A program made the position numbers and the translations under genes. From contig NZ_FUXP01000001.1 in the NCBI RefSeq assembly GCF_900167055.1, forward strand, positions 806,001-870,000: a stretch of 64,000 nt of DNA, given 5' to 3'. This document shows, in pieces, positions 21,647 through 29,979 of the stretch (within the stretch, counting starts at the first letter, position 1; each line of letters opens with the position of its first letter). The notes beneath the pieces are model-generated. The model was not told the DNA's origin. It searched no databases and worked only from the letters and a program-made list of their open reading frames with translations. Source of the stretch: Lysobacter spongiicola DSM 21749 (GTDB lineage Bacteria; Pseudomonadota; Gammaproteobacteria; Xanthomonadales; Xanthomonadaceae).

Positions 21647-22267
21647 ATGTCGATCGTCGTCCGCGACGTGCGCGAGCACGAGCTGGATTCCGTCCTTGCC
21701 CTCAACAACGCCGCCGGACCCGCGATCCTGCCGCTCGATGCCGGGCGCCTGCGCCAGTTCTACGAGAACGCCGAGTACTTCCGCGTCGCCGAACGCGACG
21801 GCACGATCGCCGGCTTCATGATCGGGATGGGCAGCAATGCCGAGTACGACAGCAGCAACTTCCGCTGGTTCCGCAAGCATTTCCCGGATTTTTTCTACAT
21901 CGATCGCATCGTCGTCGCCAGCCGTCGCCGCGGCGGCGGCGTAGGCCGCGCGTTCTACGCCGATGCGCAGAGCTACGCGGAACTGCGCTATCCGCAGATG
22001 GCCTGCGAGGTATTCCTCGACCAGGGAGCGAACGATCCGGTGCTGCTCTTCCACGGCAGCTTCGGCTTCCGCGAGGTCGGACAGCACGTGATGCCGGGGA
22101 ACGAACTACGCGCAGCGATGCTGATGAAGGAGCTCAGTTGCCACGCCTGGGTACGCAAGACCTACGGCAGCGAGCTGCCGGAGGTGCCGTGGACCCGGCG
22201 ACGGGTGCTTCCCGCCCGCCCGGCCGCGCAGGCCGCCCCGCGCCCGACCGGGACGACTGGCCCATGA
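21647..22267 (+). CDS. GNAT-family N-acetyltransferase
   Basis: 206 residues with the GNAT core: SIVVRDVREHELDSVLALN, IAGFMIGM, FYIDRIVVASRRRGGGVGRAFY (acetyl-CoA pyrophosphate loop) and LFHGSFGFREVGQ. The C-terminal 25 residues are a proline/arginine tail. The stop overlaps minC by 4 bp, an arrangement seen in related genomes. Substrate not known. Confidence 0.9.
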   Translation: MSIVVRDVREHELDSVLALNNAAGPAILPLDAGRLRQFYENAEYFRVAERDGTIAGFMIGMGSNAEYDSSNFRWFRKHFPDFFYIDRIVVASRRRGGGVGRAFYADAQSYAELRYPQMACEVFLDQGANDPVLLFHGSFGFREVGQHVMPGNELRAAMLMKELSCHAWVRKTYGSELPEVPWTRRRVLPARPAAQAAPRPTGTTGP

Positions 22268-23055
22268 CCGCCGCCGCAGTGGATTACGAGCAGGCGGGCG
22301 AGCTGAAGATCGGCCAGGTGGGCATCGCCAACCTGCGCATCCGCAACCTCGACGTGCCGCGGCTGGTCGAGGAGATGCGCAGCCGGGTCGAGCGGGCACC
22401 GAAGCTGTTCCTGAGGGCGGCGGTGGTGATCGATTTCGGTGGCCTCTCGCAGGTGCCGGACCAGGCGACCGCCCGAGCGCTGTTGGACGGCCTGCGCGGG
22501 ACCGGCGTGCTGCCGGTCGCGCTGGCTTACGGATCCAGCGACACCGAGCACTTGGCGGAGGCCCTCGGCCTGCCGCTGCTGGCCAAGTTCCGCGCGCAGT
22601 ACGAGCGGACGGGCGAGCCGGCCGACGCCAACGTTCCGCCGCCGTCGGCACCCGCGCCCGCGCCGGCTCCCACGCCGCAGGCGGCCGCACCCGCACCGGC
22701 CACGGCAACCGCTCCCCCAGCACCCGGGATGATCCACGCCGGGCTGGTGCGCTCCGGGCAGCAGGTGTACGCCGACAACCGCGACCTGACGGTATTGACC
22801 GGCGTCGGCGCCGGCGCCGAGGTCATGGCCGACGGCTCGGTCCACATCTACGGCCCCTTGCGTGGCCGGGCCCTGGCCGGCGCCCAGGGCAACGCCCAGG
22901 CCCGCATCTTCTGCCGCGAGTTCCATGCCGAGCTGGTCGCCATCGCCGGCCACTACAAGGTGCTCGAGGACATCCCGGCGGCTCTGCGCGGCAAGCCCGT
23001 GCAGGTCTGGCTGGAAGACGACCAGCTGCACATCGAGGCGCAGGCCGCCTCGTGA
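22264..23055 (+). CDS. minC: Septum site-determining protein MinC
   Basis: 263 residues. Inhibits FtsZ assembly away from midcell. N-terminal domain about 1-115, then a proline/alanine-rich linker of some 40 residues, then the beta-helix C-terminal domain (HAGLVRSGQQVYADNRDLTVLTG, HIYGPLRGRALAG, ARIFCREFHAELVAIAG) that dimerises and binds MinD. Start at 22264 matches the family and overlaps the GNAT stop. Operon with minD and minE. Confidence 0.96.
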   Translation: MTAAAVDYEQAGELKIGQVGIANLRIRNLDVPRLVEEMRSRVERAPKLFLRAAVVIDFGGLSQVPDQATARALLDGLRGTGVLPVALAYGSSDTEHLAEALGLPLLAKFRAQYERTGEPADANVPPPSAPAPAPAPTPQAAAPAPATATAPPAPGMIHAGLVRSGQQVYADNRDLTVLTGVGAGAEVMADGSVHIYGPLRGRALAGAQGNAQARIFCREFHAELVAIAGHYKVLEDIPAALRGKPVQVWLEDDQLHIEAQAAS

Positions 23056-23116
23056 ACCAAAAAACGGGCATGCTGTCACGCATTGCCGCACATCAAATCA
23101 TCCGGAGGATCAGAAC

Positions 23117-23926
23117 TTGGCCGAAATCATCGTAGTCACCTCGGGCAAGGGCGGCGTCGGCAAGACCACGACCAGCGCCTCCCTCGCCTGCGGCCTCGCC
23201 CGTCGCGGCCACAAGGTCTGCGTGATCGACTTCGACGTCGGCCTGCGCAACCTCGACCTGATCATGGGCTGCGAGCGCCGCGTGGTGTACGACTTCGTCA
23301 ACGTGGTCAACGGCGAGTCCAGCCTCAAGCAGTCGCTGATCAAGGACAAGCGCTTCGAGAACCTCTACGTGCTGGCTGCCTCGCAGACGCGCGACAAGGA
23401 CGCCCTCACCAAGGAAGGCGTGCAGAAGGTCCTGGAGGACCTGGCGGCGGACGGCTTCGACTACATCGTCGCCGACTCTCCGGCGGGCATCGAGAAGGGC
23501 GCGTTCCTGGCCATGTACTTCGCCGACCAGGCCGTCGTCGTGGTCAATCCGGAAGTGTCCTCGGTACGCGACTCCGACCGCATCCTCGGCCTGCTGGCCA
23601 GCAAGACCCGCCGCGCCGAACAGGGCGAGCGCGTCAAGGAGCACCTGCTGCTGACCCGCTACAGCCCCAAGCGCGTGGAATCGGGTGAGATGCTGAGCGT
23701 CGGCGACGTCGAGGAGATCCTCGGCCTCAAGACCATCGGCGTCATCCCCGAATCCACCGATGTCCTGCATGCCTCCAACAAGGGCGAGCCGGTCATCCTC
23801 GATGCCGAATCGGACGCCGCCCAGGCCTACGACGACGCCGTTGCGCGCCTGCTCGGGGACACCCGCCCGATGCGCTTCATCACGCCGGAGAAGAAAGGCT
23901 TCTTCAGCAAGATGTTCGGAGGTTAA
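23117..23926 (+). CDS. minD: Septum site-determining ATPase MinD
   Basis: 269 residues from a TTG start, supported by GGAGG eight bases upstream and by the family's N-terminus (AEIIVVTSGKGGVGKTTTSA, deviant Walker A with Lys11 and Lys16). Also IDFDVGLRNLDLIMGCERR, SPAGIEKGA, the switch regions, and the C-terminal amphipathic membrane-targeting helix (KKGFFSKMFG). It oscillates with MinE and recruits MinC. Confidence 0.97.
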   Translation: MAEIIVVTSGKGGVGKTTTSASLACGLARRGHKVCVIDFDVGLRNLDLIMGCERRVVYDFVNVVNGESSLKQSLIKDKRFENLYVLAASQTRDKDALTKEGVQKVLEDLAADGFDYIVADSPAGIEKGAFLAMYFADQAVVVVNPEVSSVRDSDRILGLLASKTRRAEQGERVKEHLLLTRYSPKRVESGEMLSVGDVEEILGLKTIGVIPESTDVLHASNKGEPVILDAESDAAQAYDDAVARLLGDTRPMRFITPEKKGFFSKMFGG

Positions 23927-23929
23927 GCC

Positions 23930-24202
23930 ATGGGCATGTTCGACTTCCTGCTCGCCAAGAAGCAGACCGCGTCGGTCGCCAAGGACCGCCTGCGCATCAT
24001 CGTCGCCCACGAGCGCGCCACCCGCGGCGGGCCGGACTACCTGCCGATGCTGCAGCGCGAGCTGCTGGAGGTGATCCGCAAGTACGTCAGCGTCGACGCC
24101 GAGGCGGTCAAGGTCGACCTGATGGGCGAAGGCGAGAACAAGGTGCTCGACATCTCGGTGTCCCTGCCCCAGAACGGCGAGGCCAGGCCCGCGCACGGCT
24201 GA
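23930..24202 (+). CDS. minE: Cell division topological specificity factor MinE
   Basis: 90 residues, three bases after minD. N-terminal membrane-binding segment ([15 protein letters not shown]), anti-MinCD helix [13 protein letters not shown] and C-terminal dimerisation domain ([17 protein letters not shown]). Stimulates MinD ATPase and confines MinCD to the poles. Confidence 0.97.
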   Translation: MGMFDFLLAKKQTASVAKDRLRIIVAHERATRGGPDYLPMLQRELLEVIRKYVSVDAEAVKVDLMGEGENKVLDISVSLPQNGEARPAHG

Positions 24203-24232
24203 TCCGCGCGGGCATTTTCGCCCCCTGCCCCT

Positions 24233-24306
24233 GTAGGAGCGGCTTCAGCCGCGATCGGAAAGTCGTCGCCGCGCGGATATCCGATCGCGGCTGAAGCCGC
24301 TCCTAC
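24233..24306. repeat. REP-like palindrome, two inverted copies
   Basis: Two perfect 27-bp arms, GTAGGAGCGGCTTCAGCCGC plus GATCGGA (24233-24259) and its complement (24280-24306), flank a 20-bp centre. Each arm itself contains GCGGCTTCAGCCGC, so the whole can form nested stems. A single arm recurs at 52540. The GTAG head is the hallmark of REP elements mobilised by RAYT transposases in Xanthomonas, Stenotrophomonas and Pseudomonas. It lies just after minE and may stabilise or end that mRNA. Confidence 0.85.
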
Positions 24307-24349
24307 GTTCCGAATGAAGCCCCTCGGGGATGGCAGCACCACTGATCCA

Positions 24350-24850
24350 ATGCTCACGCTCGCCGACATCGGCTTCGATGCCCCCACCGCCCTGCTCGCC
24401 CGCTACGGCCTGCAGCTGGAGCGCGTCGCCGATGGCCAGCCCATCCCCGGCAGCTACTGGGGCGACTGCGAAGCCGGCATCATCGCCGGCACCGTCTACG
24501 CCCGGCGGGACACGCCGGTGCACTCCCTGCTCCACGAGGCGTGCCACCTGATCGTCCTGCCCCCGGAGCGGCGGCATGCGGTACACACCGACGCTACCGA
24601 CTCGATCGAGGAGGAGGACGCGGTCTGCCTGCTGCAGGCCCTGCTGGGCGACCAGTTGCCGGGCGTCGGCCGCGCCCGGATCCTCGCCGACATGGACGGC
24701 TGGGGCTACACCTTCCGCCTCGGGTCCGCCGCCGCCTATTTCGAGCACGACGCCGACGAGGCCTGGGCATGGCTTGCAGCACGCGGACTGGTGGATTCAG
24801 CGCGCAACCTGCTCCAGCCCCCGCAGGTCCCGGCGCTTCCTTCCGCCTGA
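24350..24850 (+). CDS. HExxH-containing protein of unknown function
   Basis: 166 residues from the ATG at 24350; an earlier in-frame ATG at 24314 abuts the REP element and has no ribosome site, but the start is uncertain. A zinc-metallopeptidase-like HEACH motif occurs in SLLHEACHLIVLPPERR, with acidic residues further on (DSIEEEDAVCLLQ). The arrangement recalls ImmA/IrrE-like or WSS1-like minimal proteases, but no family is assured. Last helix WAWLAARGLV. No signal peptide, so cytoplasmic. Confidence 0.78.
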   Translation: MLTLADIGFDAPTALLARYGLQLERVADGQPIPGSYWGDCEAGIIAGTVYARRDTPVHSLLHEACHLIVLPPERRHAVHTDATDSIEEEDAVCLLQALLGDQLPGVGRARILADMDGWGYTFRLGSAAAYFEHDADEAWAWLAARGLVDSARNLLQPPQVPALPSA

Positions 24851-24969
24851 TCCGGCCCCTCGAAGTACGGACGCAGGTCCTGGCGGCACCGCGCTTGCGC
24901 CACGGCCGGCCCGCATCTAGCCTTCGTCGGTTGGCGCGATGCACGCGCTTCATCCAACGGAGCACCGAC

Positions 24970-27018
24970 ATGAAACCTGTACGCGCACTCCTTGCCGCCG
25001 CCATCGCCACCGGCGTGCTGGCCCTGGCTGGCTGCGATCGCTCGCCCAGCCCCGATACCACCGCCGACCAGCCGGCAACGTCCAGCACGGCCCAGGGCGA
25101 GGAAACCGCCGACCAGTTCATTGCCCGCGTCAACGCCGAGCTGAAGGAGATGTACCCGCAGCTCACCGCGGCACAGTGGCTCTCCTCGACCTACATCAAC
25201 GAGGACAGCCAGTTGCTGGCCGCCAAGGCCAACGAGGAGTACCTCTCGCGCCTCAACGACTGGATCGCGCAGTCGCGGCGGTTCGAAGGCCAGGAGATGA
25301 CGCCGGAGACCGCGCGCTCGATCCAGTTGCTCAAGCTGGCCACTTCGATGCCGGCCCCCACCGATCCGACCGAGCTCAAGGAGCTGACCGAGATCGTCAC
25401 CCGCATGGAAGGCATGTACGGCTCGGGCGAGTACTGCACCGGCGAAGGCGACGCACGGCAGTGCCGCCAGCTCGGCGAGCTGGAGGACGTGCTGCGCAAC
25501 AGCCGCGACTACGACGACCAGCTCGATGCCTGGCGCGGCTGGCACACGGTGTCCCAGCCGATGCGCAAGGACTACACGCGCTTCGTCGAGCTGGTGAACA
25601 AGGGCGCCGACGAGATGGGCTTCACCGATGCGGGGGAAATGTGGCGCTCCGCGTACGACATGAGCCCGGTCGAGATCGCCGCGGAAACCGACCGGCTGTG
25701 GACCCAGGTCAAGCCGCTCTACGAGCAGCTTCATTGCTACACCCGCACGCGCCTGGGCGCCGAATACGGCCAGGAGCGTGCGGAGGTCGCTGGCGGCATG
25801 CTGCCCGCGCACCTGATGGGCAACATGTGGCAGCAGGACTGGGGCAACCTGTGGGACGTGCTGGCGCCGTACGAGAACGCCGGCAGCCTGGACATCAACG
25901 CCGCGCTGGAGTCGCGGTACCAGCAGATCCACGCACAGAAGCTGGCCCAGGCGACCGGGGAGCGCACGCCGTCGCGCCTGGCCGACATCGAGCAGGAAGC
26001 CCGCGAGGCCGCCGCCCGCCAGATGACCAAGCGCGCGGAGGACTTCTACGTCTCCCTCGGCATGCCCAAGCTGCCCGACAGCTACTGGGAGAACACCCAG
26101 TTCATCAAGCCGCGCGACCGCGACGTGGTCTGCCACGCCAGCGCGTGGGACATGAACATGGAAGGCGACGTGCGCACCAAGATGTGCATCAAGCCCAACG
26201 AGGAAGACTTCACCACCATCTACCACGAGCTCGGCCACGTCTATTACTACCTGGCCTACAACGACCTGCCGCCCCTGTTCCAGGCCGGCGCCCATGACGG
26301 CTTCCACGAAGCCATCGGCGACACCATCGTGCTGGCGATGACGCCGCAGTACCTGGAGTCGATCGACCTGGTCGATGCGCAACAGCAGAGCGAGGAGGCC
26401 GTGATCAACGCGCAGATGCGCATGGCGCTGTCGAAGGTCGCCTTCCTGCCGTTCGGCCTGATGATCGATCGCTGGCGCTGGGGTGTGTTCGACGGCTCGA
26501 TCACGCCGGACCAGTACAACAAGGCGTGGTGGGACCTGAAGGCGCAGTACCAGGGCGTGGCACCGGTGGATGCGCGCGGTGAGGAATTCTTCGACCCGGG
26601 CGCCAAGTACCACGTGCCGGGCAATACGCCCTATACGCGCTATTTCCTGGCCCACGTGCTGCAGTTCCAGTTCTACAAGTCGCTGTGCGATGCCGCGGGC
26701 TACGAGGGCCCGCTGCACGAGTGCAGCTTCTACGGCAACGAGGCGGCGGGCGAGCGCCTGCAGGCGATGCTTTCGCGCGGTGCGGGCCAGCCCTGGCAAC
26801 GCACGCTGCAGGAGCTTACCGGCGGCGAAGGCATGGACGCGGGCGCGGTGCTGGAGTACTTCGCCCCGCTCCAGGATTGGCTGAAGCAGCAGAACGAAGG
26901 CCAGACCTGTGGCTGGCAGGCCAGTGCCGCGCCCCGGCCGGGCCCGGCCACGGAAGCGACGGAACGTACCGAGGACGCTCCCGCTGCCGATGGTGCCGAC
27001 GGGGATGGGACAGCCTGA
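24970..27018 (+). CDS. Peptidase family M2 (angiotensin-converting-enzyme-like) lipoprotein
   Basis: 682 residues. Dipeptidyl carboxypeptidase of the M2 family, secreted and lipid anchored (LALAGCD, Cys near 22). Zinc site YHELGHVYYY with His419, Glu420, His423, and the third ligand in FHEAIGDTI about 25 residues later. Chloride/substrate residues in the C-terminal third (KYHVPGNTPYTRYFLAHVLQFQFYKS region) match the family. A charged tail of 35 residues follows. Xanthomonads commonly carry one or two such genes. The start is the ATG beside GGAGCACCGAC. Confidence 0.95.
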   Translation: MKPVRALLAAAIATGVLALAGCDRSPSPDTTADQPATSSTAQGEETADQFIARVNAELKEMYPQLTAAQWLSSTYINEDSQLLAAKANEEYLSRLNDWIAQSRRFEGQEMTPETARSIQLLKLATSMPAPTDPTELKELTEIVTRMEGMYGSGEYCTGEGDARQCRQLGELEDVLRNSRDYDDQLDAWRGWHTVSQPMRKDYTRFVELVNKGADEMGFTDAGEMWRSAYDMSPVEIAAETDRLWTQVKPLYEQLHCYTRTRLGAEYGQERAEVAGGMLPAHLMGNMWQQDWGNLWDVLAPYENAGSLDINAALESRYQQIHAQKLAQATGERTPSRLADIEQEAREAAARQMTKRAEDFYVSLGMPKLPDSYWENTQFIKPRDRDVVCHASAWDMNMEGDVRTKMCIKPNEEDFTTIYHELGHVYYYLAYNDLPPLFQAGAHDGFHEAIGDTIVLAMTPQYLESIDLVDAQQQSEEAVINAQMRMALSKVAFLPFGLMIDRWRWGVFDGSITPDQYNKAWWDLKAQYQGVAPVDARGEEFFDPGAKYHVPGNTPYTRYFLAHVLQFQFYKSLCDAAGYEGPLHECSFYGNEAAGERLQAMLSRGAGQPWQRTLQELTGGEGMDAGAVLEYFAPLQDWLKQQNEGQTCGWQASAAPRPGPATEATERTEDAPAADGADGDGTA

Positions 27019-27040
27019 TACCGCTGCCCGCTGTATCCGG

Positions 27041-27066
27041 GGGCCGGCGAAAGCCGGCCCTTTTTT
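27041..27066 (+). terminator. Terminator of the M2 peptidase gene
   Basis: GGGCCGGC-GAAA-GCCGGCCC stem with a GNRA-type tetraloop followed by six T residues. Confidence 0.92.
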
Positions 27067-27075
27067 GTCCGCCTG

Positions 27076-28359
27076 TTAGAGCGACCCGCCCGGGACCCGC
27101 TCCGCCTCGGTGACCTGCCCGGTCGCTTCCAAAGAGGGCGAGGCACCTGCTTCCCAGCGCCAGAACAGCCAGCCGATGGCGACGAAGGCCGTGGCGGTCA
27201 AAGCGAGCCACAGGCCATTGCCACTGATCAACGGCGACAGCACGCCGGCGAGCATGGCGTTCATCACCAGCGTGGTGAACGCCTGCAGCGATGATGCCGA
27301 CCCACGCTGTCGCGGATACATGTCCAGGATCGCCAGGGTGATGATCGGGAACACCAGCGCGATGCCGAAGGCGTTCATGCTCATCGGGATCACGGCCCAG
27401 GGGACCTCGAGCACGTCGACCAGCAGGTTGTAGCCCACGTTGAAGGCCATCGCCACGGCGGAGACCGAAAACCCGATCGCCACCAGCCGGTTGCCGCTGA
27501 TCCGGCCCGCGGCGCGGCCCGACAACCAGGCGCCGATGATCATGCCGCCGATCATCGGAATGAAGAACCATCCGAAATCGCCCTCGTCGAGGGGCTGCCC
27601 GCGGAAGTGCAGCAGGTCCAGCACGAAGGCCGGCGCCGAGGCGATGTACAGGAACAGCGCGCCGAAATTGAACGCCGCCGCGGCAGCCAGGCGCTGGAAC
27701 CGCGGGTTCACCAGGATCGCCGTGTAGTCGCGGACCAGCCGTGCCGGCCGGATGGGTAGGCGCGACTCCGCCGGATGCGTCTCCGGCAGGCCTGCCCACA
27801 CCGCCACCAGCAGTACCGCCGAAAACGCCACCAGGAACCAGAAGATCATCGGCCAGCGGCTCCAGCCCAGGATCCAGCCGCCGATGACCGGGGCGATCGC
27901 AGGGGCGATGCCGAAGATCATCGAGACCTGGCTCATCAGGCGCTGGGCGTCGTCGCCCTGCAGGACGTCCCGGATGACCGCTCGGCCGACGATGAACCCC
28001 ACCCCCGCCGACAGTCCCTGCAGCGCGCGGAACATCAACAGCGTCCCCAGGTCCGGAGACAGTGCGCAACCGATCGATCCAATGGTGAATACGCCCAGGC
28101 CGCCGAGGATCACCTTGCGCCGGCCAAAGGCGTCCGACAGCGGCCCGTGCAGCAGGCTGGTGAGGGCGTAGGCGATCAGGTAGACGCTGATGGTCTGCTG
28201 CATCGCCACCTTGTCGGCCCCCAGGTCCGCGCCCATGGCCGGGAAGGCGGGGAAGATGGTGTCGATCGAGAACGGGCCGAACATCGCCAGGCCGCCCAGC
28301 AACAAAGCGAGCCGCCGCAGCGACAGGGCCGTTGTTGGACTGGGGGAGGCGGCGGACAT
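27076..28359 (-). CDS. Bcr/CflA-family MFS drug efflux transporter
   Basis: 427 residues with twelve transmembrane helices. Family signatures: GPFSIDTIFPAFPAMGADLGA (helix 1, DHA1 type), LLHGPLSDAFGRRKVILGG between helices 2 and 3, and RALQGLSAGVGFIVGRAVIRD. Proton-driven export of drugs, as in bicyclomycin or sulfonamide resistance; substrate not determined. The start at 28359 matches related N-termini; the open frame extends 35 codons further up without family support. Confidence 0.93.
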   Translation of the reverse strand: MSAASPSPTTALSLRRLALLLGGLAMFGPFSIDTIFPAFPAMGADLGADKVAMQQTISVYLIAYALTSLLHGPLSDAFGRRKVILGGLGVFTIGSIGCALSPDLGTLLMFRALQGLSAGVGFIVGRAVIRDVLQGDDAQRLMSQVSMIFGIAPAIAPVIGGWILGWSRWPMIFWFLVAFSAVLLVAVWAGLPETHPAESRLPIRPARLVRDYTAILVNPRFQRLAAAAAFNFGALFLYIASAPAFVLDLLHFRGQPLDEGDFGWFFIPMIGGMIIGAWLSGRAAGRISGNRLVAIGFSVSAVAMAFNVGYNLLVDVLEVPWAVIPMSMNAFGIALVFPIITLAILDMYPRQRGSASSLQAFTTLVMNAMLAGVLSPLISGNGLWLALTATAFVAIGWLFWRWEAGASPSLEATGQVTEAERVPGGSL

Positions 28360-28494
28360 GGCCGCGCAGCATAGCAATCCACGGCGGCGATGCCTGTGCC
28401 CCATTGGTCGCATTGGCACGGTCTGGCGGGGACTTTCACCCCGGAACCACGACCAGTCGCGCATCGTTTCCCGTATTCAGCCAAGGGAATCCCC

Positions 28495-29979
28495 ATGCAG
28501 CAAGGCGCCGAAAAGACCGCCACCGTCAGCAGCGGCATCGAAGGCCTCGACGAGATCCTGGACGGAGGCTACACGCCCCACCGGCTCTACCTGCTCGAGG
28601 GCGTGCCGGGCTCGGGCAAGACCACCATGGCCATGCAGTTCCTGCTGGAAGGCCTGCGCCGGGGCGAAACCGTGCTGTACGTGACGCTATCGGAGACCCG
28701 CACCGAACTGACCGAGGCGGCCGCCTCCCACGGCTGGTCGCTGGAAGGCATGCACATCCACGAGCTGCTGCCGATGGGCAACCAGCTCGATCCCGAATCG
28801 CAGTACACGATGTTCCACCCATCCGAGGTTGAGCTGGCCGATACCACGGGGCGGATGCTGGAAGAGGTCGAGCGCCTGAAACCCGACCGGGTGGTGTTCG
28901 ACTCCCTCGCCGAGATCCGGCTGCTGGCGGGCACGCTGCTCCGGTTCCGGCGCCAGGTGCTGGCCCTGAAGCAGTACTTCGCCGGCCGTGGCACCACCGT
29001 CCTCCTGCTCGACGACCGCCAGGGCGTGGAGCACGGGCTGCCGGTACATACCATCGTCCATGGCTCGATCGAGCTGGACCAGATGCGCCCCGAGTACGGC
29101 GGCGACCGCCGTCGCCTGCGGGTCAGCAAGCTGCGCGGCCGACCGTTCCACAGCGGCAACCACGACTACGTCATCAACACCGGCGGCGTGGTCGTGTTCC
29201 CCCGCCTGGTGGCCGCAAAGTTCCGTCGTGACGGTGCCACCGAACGCGTCAGCAGCGACCTGCCCGCACTCGATGCCTTGCTCGGCGGGGGCCTGGACCG
29301 CGGTACCAGCACCTTGTTGGTGGGTGCCGCCGGTACCGGCAAGTCCACCCTCGCCGCCCACTTCGTGATGGCCGCCGCCAAGCGGGGCGAGCGCTCCGCC
29401 ATGTTCCTGTTCGACGAGAGCGAGCGCGCCCTGCTGACCCGTTCCCGGGGCCTTGGTTTCGACATGGAGGCCCGGTTGGCCGATGGCATGGTGTCGGTGC
29501 AGTCGATCGACCCGGCGGAACTCTCGCCGGGTGAATTCGTCCACCGCATCCGTTGCGCGGTCGAGAAGGACAACGCCCGGGTCATCGTGATCGACAGCCT
29601 CAATGGCTATTTCAATGCGATGCCAGGCGAGAAGTTCGTGATGATCCAGCTGCACGAGCTGTTGGCCTACCTCGGCCAGCTCGGCGTGGTGACCCTGCTC
29701 ATCAACGCCCAGCAGGGGTTGATCGGGCAGATGACCAGCAGCATCGACATCAGCTACCTGGCCGACACGGTGATGCTGTTGCGGTATTTCGAGGCCAAGG
29801 GAGAAGTGCGACAGGCGATGTCGGTGCTGAAGAAGCGCACCGGCGCGCATGAACGCTCGATCAGGGAGCTCACTTTCGGCGCTGCCGGCATATCCGTCGG
29901 CGAACCCCTGAGGCACTTCCGGGGTGTCCTGAGCGGCTTGCCGGAAGGTGACGAAGATCCGCGGGTTGGAGGAGAGTGA
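28495..29979 (+). CDS. KaiC-like two-domain RecA-fold ATPase
   Basis: 494 residues with two tandem KaiC domains. Domain 1 has Walker A GVPGSGKTT (36-44) and Walker B RVVFDSLAE (132-140). Domain 2 has GAAGTGKST (277-285) and Walker B VIVIDSLNG (363-371). Next to the second site, where cyanobacterial KaiC carries the phosphorylated Ser-Thr pair (HIST), this protein has DISY: the serine is kept (Ser420) and the threonine is Tyr421. The carboxylate pair after each Walker A also differs (TLSET, FDES). No kaiA or kaiB is seen. The stop overlaps the GTG of a hybrid kinase, so the two act together, perhaps as a stress or light-independent signalling unit. Confidence 0.9.
   Translation: MQQGAEKTATVSSGIEGLDEILDGGYTPHRLYLLEGVPGSGKTTMAMQFLLEGLRRGETVLYVTLSETRTELTEAAASHGWSLEGMHIHELLPMGNQLDPESQYTMFHPSEVELADTTGRMLEEVERLKPDRVVFDSLAEIRLLAGTLLRFRRQVLALKQYFAGRGTTVLLLDDRQGVEHGLPVHTIVHGSIELDQMRPEYGGDRRRLRVSKLRGRPFHSGNHDYVINTGGVVVFPRLVAAKFRRDGATERVSSDLPALDALLGGGLDRGTSTLLVGAAGTGKSTLAAHFVMAAAKRGERSAMFLFDESERALLTRSRGLGFDMEARLADGMVSVQSIDPAELSPGEFVHRIRCAVEKDNARVIVIDSLNGYFNAMPGEKFVMIQLHELLAYLGQLGVVTLLINAQQGLIGQMTSSIDISYLADTVMLLRYFEAKGEVRQAMSVLKKRTGAHERSIRELTFGAAGISVGEPLRHFRGVLSGLPEGDEDPRVGGE

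Noticed and set aside
24736-26799. Open frame of nearly 690 codons opposite the M2 peptidase
   Set aside because: Same codon-mirror effect; the peptidase has its full zinc site on the plus strand.
28411-28432. Sigma-54-like promoter TGGCAC...GGC before the KaiC-like gene
   Set aside because: The -12 part is GGCG rather than TTGC, so the match is too poor to call.
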